Below, piece by piece: positions 1 to 8,717 of a DNA stretch of 64,000 nt; position 1 is the stretch's first letter; the number at the start of each line of letters is the position of its first letter. The position numbers and the translations under genes were made by a program. This DNA comes from Yersinia proxima (lineage in GTDB: Bacteria > Pseudomonadota > Gammaproteobacteria > Enterobacterales > Enterobacteriaceae). The DNA is taken from contig NZ_CABHYG010000009.1 in the NCBI RefSeq assembly GCF_902170785.1, positions 1 through 64,000 of the forward strand. Reading direction: 5' to 3'. The notes beneath the pieces are model-generated. The model was not told where the DNA came from. It was given only the letters and a program-made list of their open reading frames with translations, and ran no database searches.

Positions 1-210
1 AAGCAAATCTAATTTACTTATATTATCGGCGTCAAAAATTATTCGTGCATTATCAATAACTGAAATTAACTTATGAAGCTCTGATAGTGATGCGCAAATA
101 GTAATTGAAGAATGAAATTCATTACTTTCATTATCAAGGATACCAGATATCACATCATTAAAAAAATATCTAATTAGATCATATTTACTGAATATTATTA
201 TATTAGACAT
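1..210 (-). CDS. Partial protein, possibly a LuxR/response-regulator-like transcription factor (cut by window edge)
   Basis: A minus-strand frame begins with ATG at 208-210 and stays open for 70 codons to the left edge, so the C-terminal part is missing. The visible product begins MSNIIIFSKYDLIRYFF and contains a stretch ARIIFDADN, which resembles the beta-strand plus acidic turn of receiver-like domains in LuxR-type regulators. The DNA is very AT-rich, unlike the metabolic genes further right. It lies just beyond the last fimbrial gene on the same strand, where local fimbrial regulators are often found. No strong ribosome binding site is visible. The family assignment is a guess from fold-like pattern; that the frame is coding is more likely than not. 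Confidence 0.5.
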   Translation of the reverse strand, partial: MSNIIIFSKYDLIRYFFNDVISGILDNESNEFHSSITICASLSELHKLISVIDNARIIFDADNISKLDLL

Positions 211-388
211 GCATTAGCTCAATTGTTGAATTTTAAATATGGCAATACAGAGAGCAATGTATTATTACAACCCAAAGAATGGTTCTGGCGGAAAAGCATA
301 TTGATTTTGTTGAACAGCTCAAATGTGAGTTTTATATCCATTTAAGCTGTTGCTAAAGATCATCTCCAACAATAAACAGGTGCGATAG

Positions 389-1552
389 TTAATTAAATGT
401 CACCAGCATTTCTGCCGATGCCGTTACATTCCCAATGGGTAAACTCGTGCCACCAGAGCATAAACGCCAGGTCAGTTGATTATTGATAACTTTGGTTGCT
501 TCAGTCGCCAGAATATTACCTATTTTAACCACCGAGTTATCAAAAGGCAGCCCACTGGTGCCAGTACATACACCGCTGCCCGTCACTCCATTATTAATTT
601 CGCCAGTGATATAACCACCTCCTTGCGCCAGCGCCAAACGGGTCGGTTGATTTTCGTATAAACTGGTTAATGCTCTGAATTGCAGGTTGATATTGGCATT
701 TATTCGGTCAGATGCTTGCGAACAAGCAGTCATTATAGGAGAAGAATAAGTGGCTAACTCGGCTCCCACCTGCGTCAGGCGTTCGACGCTACCAAAATTA
801 ATCATCGTCGGTGTTGAGACGGTACATTCCAATGTCGAGATACGTAATGTAATACTTGGCGGTAAAATAGTGACGCCCCTATCTCCCGAAGAAACATAAG
901 AAAAACTACCAAAATACATTGCAGGTATAATGGCTTCACTGCTCACTTGAGTCCCGTCAGCAACCAATACCCATGTCCCTGCGAGTTGGGCAATTCGCTC
1001 AGCATCAGCCTTATAAAAACTTCCGCTATCGGAAAATGATGGCGGTAAACACCACTCTAATCCAGTTGGACTGTACACCGTCATACCGCTGGCTACCTTA
1101 CCCTTAGTCTCGGGTAAACCAATGGTTCCGGTAATGCTATCAGGCGTTCCATCGTATCGTACGTAGCTCACGGCCCCACTCGCCCGAGGAATTAATCCCA
1201 CCCCCGGCGCTATTTGTAATGCCTTATAACCACCGATGTTGGTAAGTACGTTGTTCAGCGCACAGACCCCAAATCTATTAGAAATACTTAATAATGAATA
1301 ACTCGAAGTAAACCGCGGACTATCTAGCGGCCCAGATAATGTCTCATTGAAAGGCATCCCTTCCCAAATAATACCGCTGCCCTTACCAATAGTAATAGTC
1401 TCGGCCCTAACCGACTGAGTTATGCCCATTAAAACGAGTAATAGCGTTAGCAGGTATAAATACCCTTTTCGATATATTTGGCCATTTATTGTTGGTGTTT
1501 TCATTCGATCATATTCCGTGCTGTTTTCAGTAACTGATAATGTCAGGCGCAT
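389..1552 (-). CDS. Fimbrial tip adhesin
   Basis: A 387-residue secreted protein, last gene of the fimbrial operon. The N-terminus carries an export signal (hydrophobic LYLLTLLLVLMGITQSVRA, mature from about residue 51). A unique receptor-binding-type domain covers about 51-235, and a C-terminal pilin-like domain (about 240-387) begins at LECTVSTPTMINFGSV with paired cysteines. This two-domain plan is that of two-domain tip adhesins such as FimH. The ATG at 1552 lies 2 nt beyond the usher stop and has GAGGGAG seven bases upstream, inside the usher end, so translation is probably coupled. A second ATG at 1504 would give a shorter, more ordinary signal peptide but has a poorer ribosome binding site. 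Ligand unknown. Confidence 0.8.
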   Translation of the reverse strand: MRLTLSVTENSTEYDRMKTPTINGQIYRKGYLYLLTLLLVLMGITQSVRAETITIGKGSGIIWEGMPFNETLSGPLDSPRFTSSYSLLSISNRFGVCALNNVLTNIGGYKALQIAPGVGLIPRASGAVSYVRYDGTPDSITGTIGLPETKGKVASGMTVYSPTGLEWCLPPSFSDSGSFYKADAERIAQLAGTWVLVADGTQVSSEAIIPAMYFGSFSYVSSGDRGVTILPPSITLRISTLECTVSTPTMINFGSVERLTQVGAELATYSSPIMTACSQASDRINANINLQFRALTSLYENQPTRLALAQGGGYITGEINNGVTGSGVCTGTSGLPFDNSVVKIGNILATEATKVINNQLTWRLCSGGTSLPIGNVTASAEMLVTFN

Positions 1553-1554
1553 AT

Positions 1555-4143
1555 TTATGCTCCCTCACAGCGAGCGGTCACTGTGCGTATTGGGTTATTG
1601 GCTGATGGCGCTTCAACTTTATTTAGATTAAATACCGCCCGGCACTGTTGTTCGGCACTGCTGCCCCACTTCACCTGCAACTGGCCTTTTTCCGGCAATC
1701 CGCTCAGGTACACCTGCCCGTTATCACCGACAATACCGGTATTGGTTTTGCCATCACTGGCGTTATCAACTGTCACCAGCGCCCCGAAAGGCAGTGGCTG
1801 ATTGCCTTGTTGCAAGGTGACCAGCGCCTGATAACCGACGCGGGTGGCAAAGTTCGCCATCACCACCGCCCCTTTGGTCGGATAGACATTCAAACTGGAG
1901 TGCGTGATATCGACATCATCCGGCAAGGTGGTCGGGTTCAAACTGATGCTGTTGTTTTGGTAGTTCGACAAGTAAGGCACCACCGCATAGCCACGGCTGT
2001 CAGTGCGCACATTGCCGTTCATCACACTCACGCCACCCGCCCCCGGCGCACTCACAATGGCGGCCGAACTGCCCAACATCTGGCTGAGTGTCACGCCGCC
2101 CGGATGGACTACCACCGCACCATTGCCGCCCATATTTAATGAGCGCGATTGGCTGCCATAGCTGTAACCCATATTGGCCATGCCTTTGCTGCCCTGATAA
2201 CCGGCATTCAACGAGCTGGTGCTCGGAGTATTGCCATTTGACCAGCCTTGCATCGCGCTATAAGAGAGACGATCATCCAACGCGCTGCCGCTGATACCGG
2301 CCTGCTGTTGTACCTGCCCCTGATTATTATGGGTCATCTGGTAACGGGCATAACTGCGACTGGCAGACTGAGCCTGACTAAACAGGTTCAAAGGAACCTG
2401 CATATTCAGCGATAATTGGCGGTCTTCCGGCCAGTCACCCTCGCCTTTGACCCGATTAATGCTGTAAGCCAGCCCATAACTCACACCACGGTAGCTGCCG
2501 TTATAGCCAGCCGATACCGTATTCATCACTTTGTCATTACCCCAAAAATCATTGCGTTGTAATGACAAATAGGTTGAACCCCATGACCCCAGTTGCTGAT
2601 TGAGCTGCACCTGGAAATTAGAGCGTTGCCGCTCAAGCGCCCAAGGCACCTGCCCCTCACTGAGCTGATAGCCCTGACTGTTAAAATCGGAAAAACTGTA
2701 ATAATGGCGGGTGGAATAGCGATAAGCCGCCAGATCTATTGAGGTGCCGGTTTCCAGCAGACTCTTGGCATAACGAATCCGATAAGAACTGCCTTGCTGG
2801 CGGCCATCTTGACCGGCCAGCGTGGTGCTTGAGGTGGTGATATCCGCCGACAGCGCGCCGAAACTCCCCAATGACACACCGCTACCGGCGACCATAGAGG
2901 CATAGTCCTGCGCCACCAGCCCGCCGCCATACAAGGTGACGTCGTAAGGCAGGCCATAGATTAATGTGCCGAGCACAAAATCGGATTCTTTCGAACCAGT
3001 GGTGATCCCGCCGTTATAGCGCCCGGTGGTGAGCTCATATTTGAGGCTCCCGGGGCGGCGCATCACTGGCAGAGATGACAACGCCACTGTTTGTGTACGA
3101 ACGGTGCCATCAGTTTCGGTGATAGTTACCGTCAGGTCACCGCCCTGCCCAGTCTGGAACAGGTCATTGATACGAAAAGGCCCCGGAGCCACAAAGGTCT
3201 GATACACCACATTGCCGTTCTGACTGATAGTGACCCGAGCGTTACTTTGCGCAATACCGGAGATGACCGGAGCAAAGCCGCGCAGACTAATCGGCAGCAT
3301 ATCGTCACTGGAATTGAGCTTGATGCCACGGAACGGGATACTGTCGAAAACGTCGTTTTCGGTATTACTCTCCCCCACTAATATTTCTGAACGCAGAGCG
3401 GCGATATCCCGTTGCAGATAAGTGTTGGAAAACTGGGTTTGCTGGTTGTTCTGACTGTCGCTATTGCCACCACGACTCTCGTTGTAGGTGTAAGTCATAT
3501 CACTGCGCAGCCGCCATGCCTGCCAGTTCAACCCACCGCGCACACTGGCAAACAGGTTGGTTTGTACCGTATTCCCGCCGTCGTATTGACCATCCTGCCA
3601 GTTGCGCCCTCCGTTGGCGCTGTAATTCAGCAGCAGGGCCGGAACGCCCTGATCCCATAAGGCGGGATCAACTGCACCTTGGGTATTAGCCTGCATAGCT
3701 ATCTGTGGAATGCTGAGTTCCAGCCGTTGCTGCGCAAAATCAAACCGGACGCGTGCCTCGGGGATCAGCTCATTGATATTGTCGATAGCAACATCCGGCG
3801 GCAATCCGACAAAAGCGGGCAACGCCTGAGTATTTACCCCCATCTCATGCAGAAATGCAGGGGTTAATTCCGGCTCCACTTTCCCTTGTTTATCGGCTTT
3901 AAACATCACCTGGTGCTGGCCTAAATCCACCTGATTGACAAACAGTGTCACCAGGTAACTTCCCGCAGGGATCTGGCCTGCAGTCTCAAAAGCACTCAAA
4001 TCTGTAGTAGCAGATTGCCCGCCGGTCAGCGCCAGCAAACCAGGGTCAAAGTAATCCCGCGCACTCGCAGGCGTCGTTGCTGTCAGGAAAGCAACGCCGA
4101 CCAACGATGGCAATATTGTTAATTCAGCGTGGTGGATTTTCAT
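1555..4143 (-). CDS. Fimbrial outer-membrane usher
   Basis: An 862-residue FimD/PapC-family usher, the outer-membrane channel that receives chaperone-subunit complexes and assembles the pilus. It shows a signal peptide ending near TTPASA, an N-terminal periplasmic domain (FDPGLLALTGG onward), the barrel with plug domain (for example RPGSLKYELTTGRYNGG), and C-terminal domains ending with two cysteines (QQCRAVF and TARCEGA), as usual for ushers. The length is typical. The ATG at 4143 is preceded by AGAAGAAAA; an in-frame ATG at 4158 has no better ribosome site. It lies 43 nt after the third chaperone gene and directly before the adhesin. Confidence 0.93.
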   Translation of the reverse strand: MKIHHAELTILPSLVGVAFLTATTPASARDYFDPGLLALTGGQSATTDLSAFETAGQIPAGSYLVTLFVNQVDLGQHQVMFKADKQGKVEPELTPAFLHEMGVNTQALPAFVGLPPDVAIDNINELIPEARVRFDFAQQRLELSIPQIAMQANTQGAVDPALWDQGVPALLLNYSANGGRNWQDGQYDGGNTVQTNLFASVRGGLNWQAWRLRSDMTYTYNESRGGNSDSQNNQQTQFSNTYLQRDIAALRSEILVGESNTENDVFDSIPFRGIKLNSSDDMLPISLRGFAPVISGIAQSNARVTISQNGNVVYQTFVAPGPFRINDLFQTGQGGDLTVTITETDGTVRTQTVALSSLPVMRRPGSLKYELTTGRYNGGITTGSKESDFVLGTLIYGLPYDVTLYGGGLVAQDYASMVAGSGVSLGSFGALSADITTSSTTLAGQDGRQQGSSYRIRYAKSLLETGTSIDLAAYRYSTRHYYSFSDFNSQGYQLSEGQVPWALERQRSNFQVQLNQQLGSWGSTYLSLQRNDFWGNDKVMNTVSAGYNGSYRGVSYGLAYSINRVKGEGDWPEDRQLSLNMQVPLNLFSQAQSASRSYARYQMTHNNQGQVQQQAGISGSALDDRLSYSAMQGWSNGNTPSTSSLNAGYQGSKGMANMGYSYGSQSRSLNMGGNGAVVVHPGGVTLSQMLGSSAAIVSAPGAGGVSVMNGNVRTDSRGYAVVPYLSNYQNNSISLNPTTLPDDVDITHSSLNVYPTKGAVVMANFATRVGYQALVTLQQGNQPLPFGALVTVDNASDGKTNTGIVGDNGQVYLSGLPEKGQLQVKWGSSAEQQCRAVFNLNKVEAPSANNPIRTVTARCEGA

Positions 4144-4186
4144 TTTTCTTCTATCCATTACAAAGGTCAGAGGTCATATCAAAGGA

Positions 4187-4951
4187 CTACAAATTTTGAT
4201 GATTGAAAGGTGTATCCCAACCATCTTCATCAATTAACTGCCAGCTCACATTGCCGGTGGCACCTTCTGGCAAGCGGTACTGGCGCTGACCTTTAGGCGG
4301 AACCATCAATCGAAGCTGGGCTTTATCCATTTCGCGAGTCCCGACGTGAAGCCTGGAAAAAGTCAGCCAGTAAGGTGTCGGATTGTCTGCAATCAGCACA
4401 TTGCCTTCACGACGAAAACTCAGTTGTGACGACACATCGGCTACCGCTCGTTTAGCCAATCCTTCAGGCCGGTAGAAGACTTTCATATTGCTCACCACGG
4501 TGAGCGCCATCTGCCCGGCTTGCGCACCCTTGTCAGTCTCTTGCTGCGCTGGAATGGCTTTCATTGAGATAAAAAACACCGATTCACGATCTGTCGGCAG
4601 CGGTTCACCATTACGTCGGATGCGCAATGTCAGTTCACTATTCGCTTCCAACCGAGCCAGTGGCGGTGTGACGATAAAGGGCATCGCCCCCTGATCCGTA
4701 CTCGTCATATTCACATCACCAGTAATGGGATCGACAGGTTGTATCCAGGACTGCATTAAGTACGGCGCGGCACTTTTGTTATAGGCCGTCAGGCTGACGC
4801 CTTTTTTCTCGGTCTCAGGATAGATAACCCGCAACACGTAAAACGAAATCCCCGGCTTATTGGGGGCCGTTTGGGCAGCCGCAAAGCCAGAAAAAAGAGT
4901 GAGTAAACACAGCCCAAAAGCAATGAGGTATTTGGGAAAGACAAAACTCAT
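4187..4951 (-). CDS. Periplasmic fimbrial chaperone (third of three)
   Basis: A 254-residue PapD/FimC-type chaperone that would cap pilin subunits in the periplasm by donor-strand complementation. The signal peptide ends near FSGFAAAQ. The subunit-anchoring Arg is in YVLRVIYP and the conserved Lys-containing strand is NMKVFYRPEGL. The domain 2 motif NPTPYWLTFSRL is also present. The ATG at 4951 overlaps the stop of the preceding chaperone gene by four bases (ATGA), so translation is coupled; a longer reading to 4987 would overlap more and lacks support. Two different chaperones precede it in the operon, implying separate client subunits or specialised roles. Confidence 0.9.
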   Translation of the reverse strand: MSFVFPKYLIAFGLCLLTLFSGFAAAQTAPNKPGISFYVLRVIYPETEKKGVSLTAYNKSAAPYLMQSWIQPVDPITGDVNMTSTDQGAMPFIVTPPLARLEANSELTLRIRRNGEPLPTDRESVFFISMKAIPAQQETDKGAQAGQMALTVVSNMKVFYRPEGLAKRAVADVSSQLSFRREGNVLIADNPTPYWLTFSRLHVGTREMDKAQLRLMVPPKGQRQYRLPEGATGNVSWQLIDEDGWDTPFNHQNL

Positions 4952-5685
4952 GATGTTTCCTTGATTGACGACACTGCTTGCTGACATTGAGTCGATAACC
5001 CACCGAAATCATTGATGGTTTGCCATTTAGCTTGTGTCACGGGCGCGGAGACTGAATAAGTCGCAGTACTCATCGGGGCCACCATTGAGGGTTGGTTATC
5101 CAAATCGATAGTGGTGTGATTCAGCACCAGTTGCCCCAGCGTCTGGTAGTAAGGTGTTGGATTGTTCACGCGCACGCCTTGAGCTGTCGCGTTGAACTCC
5201 AGGCCACAAGCGGCGGTATCTTGAGAAACAGCCAGACCCGTTGGGCGATAAAACAGCTTAATCATAAAGCGCAGCCCCATAGAGACCTGATTGCTGGCAC
5301 TGTTCTGTTCTGTTTGTGCCGGAATACCGACTACCGAGAGGTAAAACAGCGACTCACGATCAGTGGGCAGGCCCGCGGTATCCTGCGGCAAAATACGCAG
5401 CAACTGACGGTTATCAGCGCGCAATGGAAAAAGCGGCGGCGTGATAATAAAAGGAGCTGATGCAGTATCATCAAGATTACGTTGCACCCGACTCTGAATA
5501 AGATAGGTTTGGTTATCACTGTTTTTTACGGTCAGCGTCTGGGCTTTGTCCGTCGCCAAAAACACCATGCGCGTCTGGCTCAGGCTGATACCGCCCACAT
5601 TGGCTGCAATGGTATTTTCAGTTGCCAGCAGCAGTAGCAAAAATACGCTGATTCTGGCTGGCAAGGAGGCGCGAACCGGTAGCAT
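4948..5685 (-). CDS. Periplasmic fimbrial chaperone (second of three)
   Basis: A 245-residue PapD-like chaperone. It has a signal peptide, the Arg of SQTRMVFLAT, the FIITPPLFPL segment, IKLFYRPTGL with the conserved Lys, and NPTPYYQTLGQL in domain 2. Extra cysteines (TAACGLEF and STQCQQAV) are present, unlike the third chaperone. The ATG at 5685 has GAGGT eight bases upstream and starts 7 nt after the minor pilin stop. A TTG farther upstream at 5706 is unlikely to be used. The stop overlaps the next chaperone start by four bases. Its particular client cannot be told from sequence. Confidence 0.9.
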   Translation of the reverse strand: MLPVRASLPARISVFLLLLLATENTIAANVGGISLSQTRMVFLATDKAQTLTVKNSDNQTYLIQSRVQRNLDDTASAPFIITPPLFPLRADNRQLLRILPQDTAGLPTDRESLFYLSVVGIPAQTEQNSASNQVSMGLRFMIKLFYRPTGLAVSQDTAACGLEFNATAQGVRVNNPTPYYQTLGQLVLNHTTIDLDNQPSMVAPMSTATYSVSAPVTQAKWQTINDFGGLSTQCQQAVSSIKETS

Positions 5686-5692
5686 AGTGACC

Positions 5693-6256
5693 TCAGCGAT
5701 AAACAAGATTAAAGAGCACCCGGGCGTTCAATTCACCAGGTTGTAGATTGCCGCACTCTGCAGCGTTGCCGCAGGTCACACCGGCATAAAACGTGATGCT
5801 CTGGTTAACTGGATTTACCCCTGTGGCTGCCAGTGGGATATCGTCACCATTCTTGACTTCGAGTTGATTGTAATTAGGGGGTGTCTCTGTTTTTACCAAC
5901 ATCACCCCCATACCACTGGCGACAGAATCACTGCTACGAAACAACCACTTACCGCTCTGAATCATCCCTTCACCACTGACATTCACCACTGGCGTAAAAC
6001 TGGGATGAGTACCGCTACAGGCTTGCACATTAAGAGTGAAAGGCTCGGCTCTCACCAACGCATTAGCGGTGAGTTGAGATTGAGCAATCGGGCCCAGTGA
6101 CAGGACGCTTTTATTCAGGCTTAAAGTGCAAGTCCCCGGGTTCAGTACCGCCGAGAAATTGAGCGTCACCGCAGATAGCGGGGCTGCAAACAGCCCTTGC
6201 AACCCGAGGACGATGGCAAATAAAGAGAGGTTACGGCAGAGTCTGATTGAAGACAT
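5693..6256 (-). CDS. Minor fimbrial subunit
   Basis: A 187-residue pilin-family protein with a signal peptide cleaved near LFAAPLSA. The mature start VTLNFSAVLNPGTCTLSLN has the first cysteine at the usual position, and the protein ends FNLVYR, matching the penultimate-tyrosine end of subunits bound by chaperones. It contains four cysteines (TCTL, QACS, GVTCGN, AECGN). It lies between chaperone genes, suggesting an adaptor or minor shaft role rather than the main shaft. The ATG at 6256 has AGGGGG upstream with about seven-base spacing. The gene overlaps the end of the first chaperone gene by 26 nt. Confidence 0.85.
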   Translation of the reverse strand: MSSIRLCRNLSLFAIVLGLQGLFAAPLSAVTLNFSAVLNPGTCTLSLNKSVLSLGPIAQSQLTANALVRAEPFTLNVQACSGTHPSFTPVVNVSGEGMIQSGKWLFRSSDSVASGMGVMLVKTETPPNYNQLEVKNGDDIPLAATGVNPVNQSITFYAGVTCGNAAECGNLQPGELNARVLFNLVYR

Positions 6257-6947
6257 TAATGCCCCCTTCGTCATTGATCGTCTGCCACTGAACCTTGCCG
6301 GTGGTGACTGAACTTGGGTAGGTATGATGACTAAATGGCGCGATCATCAATGCTGCAGGGCTATCGAGTTTGGCGGCCTGATCACCTATTTTAAGGCTGG
6401 CAAAACTGACAAAATACGGTGAATTGTTGCTGACTTTAATACCGTCTTTTACCCGGGAAAATTGCAGATCCCGCTGTGCTGCGGCGGATGACGATGGCAA
6501 TCCTGACGGGCGGTAAAACAACTTGATAATATTACCGACGCCAAATTGCACTGTCCCACTGACGCCTGCTCGTTGATTACCCGACTCAGGCATGGTGCTG
6601 GCTGGAATAGCGCTGGCATGAAAAAAGAATACTGACTCATGGTTATTTGGCACATTCACGTTTTGAGCCACGATACGAATTTGGTTAGTGCTGCCCGCTT
6701 CCAGACGAAATAGCGGTGGCGTAACCGAAAACGGTGCCGCTTCATATTTATGCTGCATACGGCTTATTCCGGTTTGCACCAGATAAGGTGTTGCAGCCAA
6801 AGTATTACGAACTGTCACACTAATACTGGGGGCACCCTGAGGATAAATCAGCCGGGTGGCGTTGATACCAAATCCTTCCGCCTGTGCCACGAAAGGCGAG
6901 ACAAGTAAGGGCAGTATCAAGGAAAAAATAGGGAAGAAACGGGGCAT
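6231..6947 (-). CDS. Periplasmic fimbrial chaperone (first of three)
   Basis: A 238-residue PapD/FimC-like chaperone. The signal peptide MPRFFPIFSLILPLLVSPFV is followed by AEGFGINATRLIYPQG, with the subunit-anchoring Arg. FSVTPPLFRLEAG, NIIKLFYRPSGL with the key Lys, and NSPYFVSFASL are all present. The ATG at 6947 follows AGGAG at nine-base spacing. The frame continues upstream to 7055, but that extension is not signal-like and crosses a terminator hairpin. This chaperone follows the major pilin gene after 61 nt containing the hairpin, so its expression may be lowered relative to the pilin. Confidence 0.9.
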   Translation of the reverse strand: MPRFFPIFSLILPLLVSPFVAQAEGFGINATRLIYPQGAPSISVTVRNTLAATPYLVQTGISRMQHKYEAAPFSVTPPLFRLEAGSTNQIRIVAQNVNVPNNHESVFFFHASAIPASTMPESGNQRAGVSGTVQFGVGNIIKLFYRPSGLPSSSAAAQRDLQFSRVKDGIKVSNNSPYFVSFASLKIGDQAAKLDSPAALMIAPFSHHTYPSSVTTGKVQWQTINDEGGINVFNQTLP

Positions 6948-6966
6948 TCTACGGCTCCTGTGGGAT

Positions 6967-6993
6967 AAAAAAAGCGGGCAATAATGCCCGCTT
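6967..6993 (-). terminator. Intrinsic terminator or attenuator after the major pilin gene
   Basis: Perfect nine-base arms AAGCGGGCA and TGCCCGCTT are separated by a four-base loop. On the minus strand the hairpin is followed by a run of seven T. It lies 16 nt past the major pilin stop and before the first chaperone gene. Partial readthrough would give much pilin mRNA and less chaperone and usher mRNA, as known for other fimbrial operons. Confidence 0.85.
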
Positions 6994-7008
6994 GAGAACA
7001 GAGATAAA

Positions 7009-7560
7009 TCAGTTGTAGGCAAAGCTGAACAGGATAGGTGCGCTAACAGCACCAATATCTGCTGCTGTTGCAGAGGTTGAAGCCAGACCAGCTTGTAAGC
7101 TCAGAGTCTTGGTATTGAAATCACCTGCCGCAGGTGTAGAACCGGCGGTCGCAACGATCAGTTTGTCATTGTTGTTGATAAAAGCAGTCGGAGTAGCGAC
7201 CTTGCTCAGCATGATGCCGGTGTTGGTGCCGGTGGTGTTAAACATGTTCGGGTTACCGCCCAGTGTCTGACCTGTTACTACCAAACCCGCGGTATCACCA
7301 GCAGCCAATGGGTCCTGACAGTTGTTCAGACCAACAGTGAAAGGCTTAACGCTGGCAGCAATCGGTGTGGCGACAGAAGTAAATTCGCTACGTGTGTAGT
7401 TACCCAGATCCAGATTATTGGTAGACAGGCTGACGTCACACGTCGCTGCAACCACGTTGGCCGTGATAGTCATCTGGGCATTAGAAGCCGCCTGAGCACC
7501 GCCAGTAGTAGCCAGTAACAACAATGCAGCCGGAGCCAGAGTTAATAAATTCTTACGCAT
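7009..7560 (-). CDS. Major fimbrial subunit (pilin)
   Basis: A 183-residue type 1-like pilin. The signal peptide is MRKNLLTLAPAALLLLATTG, with cleavage near AQAA. The mature protein begins with a donor-strand segment (MTITANVVAATCDVSL), has the usual cysteine pair (TCDVS and NNCQDP), and ends FSFAYN, the penultimate-tyrosine signature of chaperone-bound subunits. The composition is rich in Ala, Thr and Gly as expected for the main shaft. The ATG at 7560 has AAGGAAAT just upstream. It is the first gene of the operon and is followed by a strong hairpin, consistent with its being the most abundant product. Confidence 0.92.
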   Translation of the reverse strand: MRKNLLTLAPAALLLLATTGGAQAASNAQMTITANVVAATCDVSLSTNNLDLGNYTRSEFTSVATPIAASVKPFTVGLNNCQDPLAAGDTAGLVVTGQTLGGNPNMFNTTGTNTGIMLSKVATPTAFINNNDKLIVATAGSTPAAGDFNTKTLSLQAGLASTSATAADIGAVSAPILFSFAYN

Positions 7561-8717
7561 GATATTTCCTTATTTAAATGGTATACCCGATTACTCGGAA
7601 TTGGTTGTTATAAAAGCCATAGATAAATAAACCCATAAATTGGTTTATTACCTATGTATAAGCATTCAACACTTACTTACTCCCCAGACATAGCTAATGT
7701 ATGAATGAGATTTTCTTCATTTCTTGATGATATTTTATGAGTTAATACGTCTGACCTCTTGATGATTCAAAAAGTCATCAATATAAATATAATCAAAAAA
7801 TTATGAGCCGCACACTAACTCAACTTACTGATAAAAAAGAATAATAGTTTTAATATTAAGATCTAATAGATGCAAGAAAACTATATTTGCCCGCACTCCT
7901 TAAGAACGTAACGTTATGTAGCTTTAAAAACTATTGAAAGAATTATACTCGATTTTTTTATCTGGTAAATACAGCATGAGTGGGTGATTGGACTAACAAA
8001 TCAAAAACATAGCATATTTTGTTCTGGGAAAATGGTGATATATGACAATTTTAGACTGACTATTTATTTATTGTAGGGTTTTAAACCCAATTAATAAGTT
8101 AATCCCAGATAAAGAAACTTAATAAAGAAATTTTTAAAATCCTTAAAGTCATACATTGATGTAGGAGCAATCTAATAATAAACTATTATTCTAAATAAAA
8201 TGTGAATGTAAAGTTATATGGCAAATATACCTCACCTATCACTCTGATTTGTATTTACTAATTTAAATTTAGTCAATTAACATGCATATATGTAAATTTA
8301 GGTAAAAATAAATTAAATTTAACCATTTGTTTTAATTGAATTTTAAATCGATGAAGTGAGAGCGAACCAGACACAGCATCTCTATCGCTATTTGAGTCTT
8401 TCATTAAACGTGGTTATCGGGCGGGAACTGTAATACGAGGAACATAAATACCACCACTACGCTGGTACAGATTACCCCCCTGCACCAGCGGCTGTATGAC
8501 CCCCGATGTATGTAGGAGAGGCTACGCCTTTCGTATTTATGAATACGAACCAAATCAAATATGCATACAATAGCGAAGGGAAACCAACACTACTTAAATA
8601 TTATTAATACTTATCAATAGATTAAAATGAAATTCTTGATTCAGAATCTAATATTCTTATTGCGCTAAATCATACTTAATACCCACACAGTTATGCTGGC
8701 TTTTAATTTAACATAAC
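7561..8717. other. AT-rich intergenic region upstream of the fimbrial operon
   Basis: About 1.16 kb with no convincing gene. Most of it is strongly AT-rich with many A or T tracts, the kind of DNA bound by H-NS in enterobacteria (inference). The fimbrial promoter must lie toward 7561. A GC-richer block with several inverted repeats lies at about 8407-8550 and is listed separately. I could not assign a promoter with confidence. Confidence 0.6.
8460..8549. repeat. Cluster of inverted repeats in the AT-rich region
   Basis: CGCTGGT at 8460-8466 pairs with ACCAGCG at 8484-8490. TTCGTATT at 8530-8537 pairs perfectly with AATACGAA at 8542-8549 around a four-base loop. The block is clearly more GC-rich than its surroundings. 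It could be a remnant of a palindromic intergenic element or a transcript end structure; the repeats themselves are certain, the identity is not. Confidence 0.5.

Noticed and set aside
1648-2139. 163-codon plus-strand frame inside the usher gene
   Set aside because: It lies fully antisense to a clear usher gene, has no recognisable protein family and no ribosome site; it is a by-product of the usher codon use.
5092-5460. 122-codon plus-strand frame over the second chaperone gene
   Set aside because: Antisense to a chaperone with intact motifs and no support of its own.
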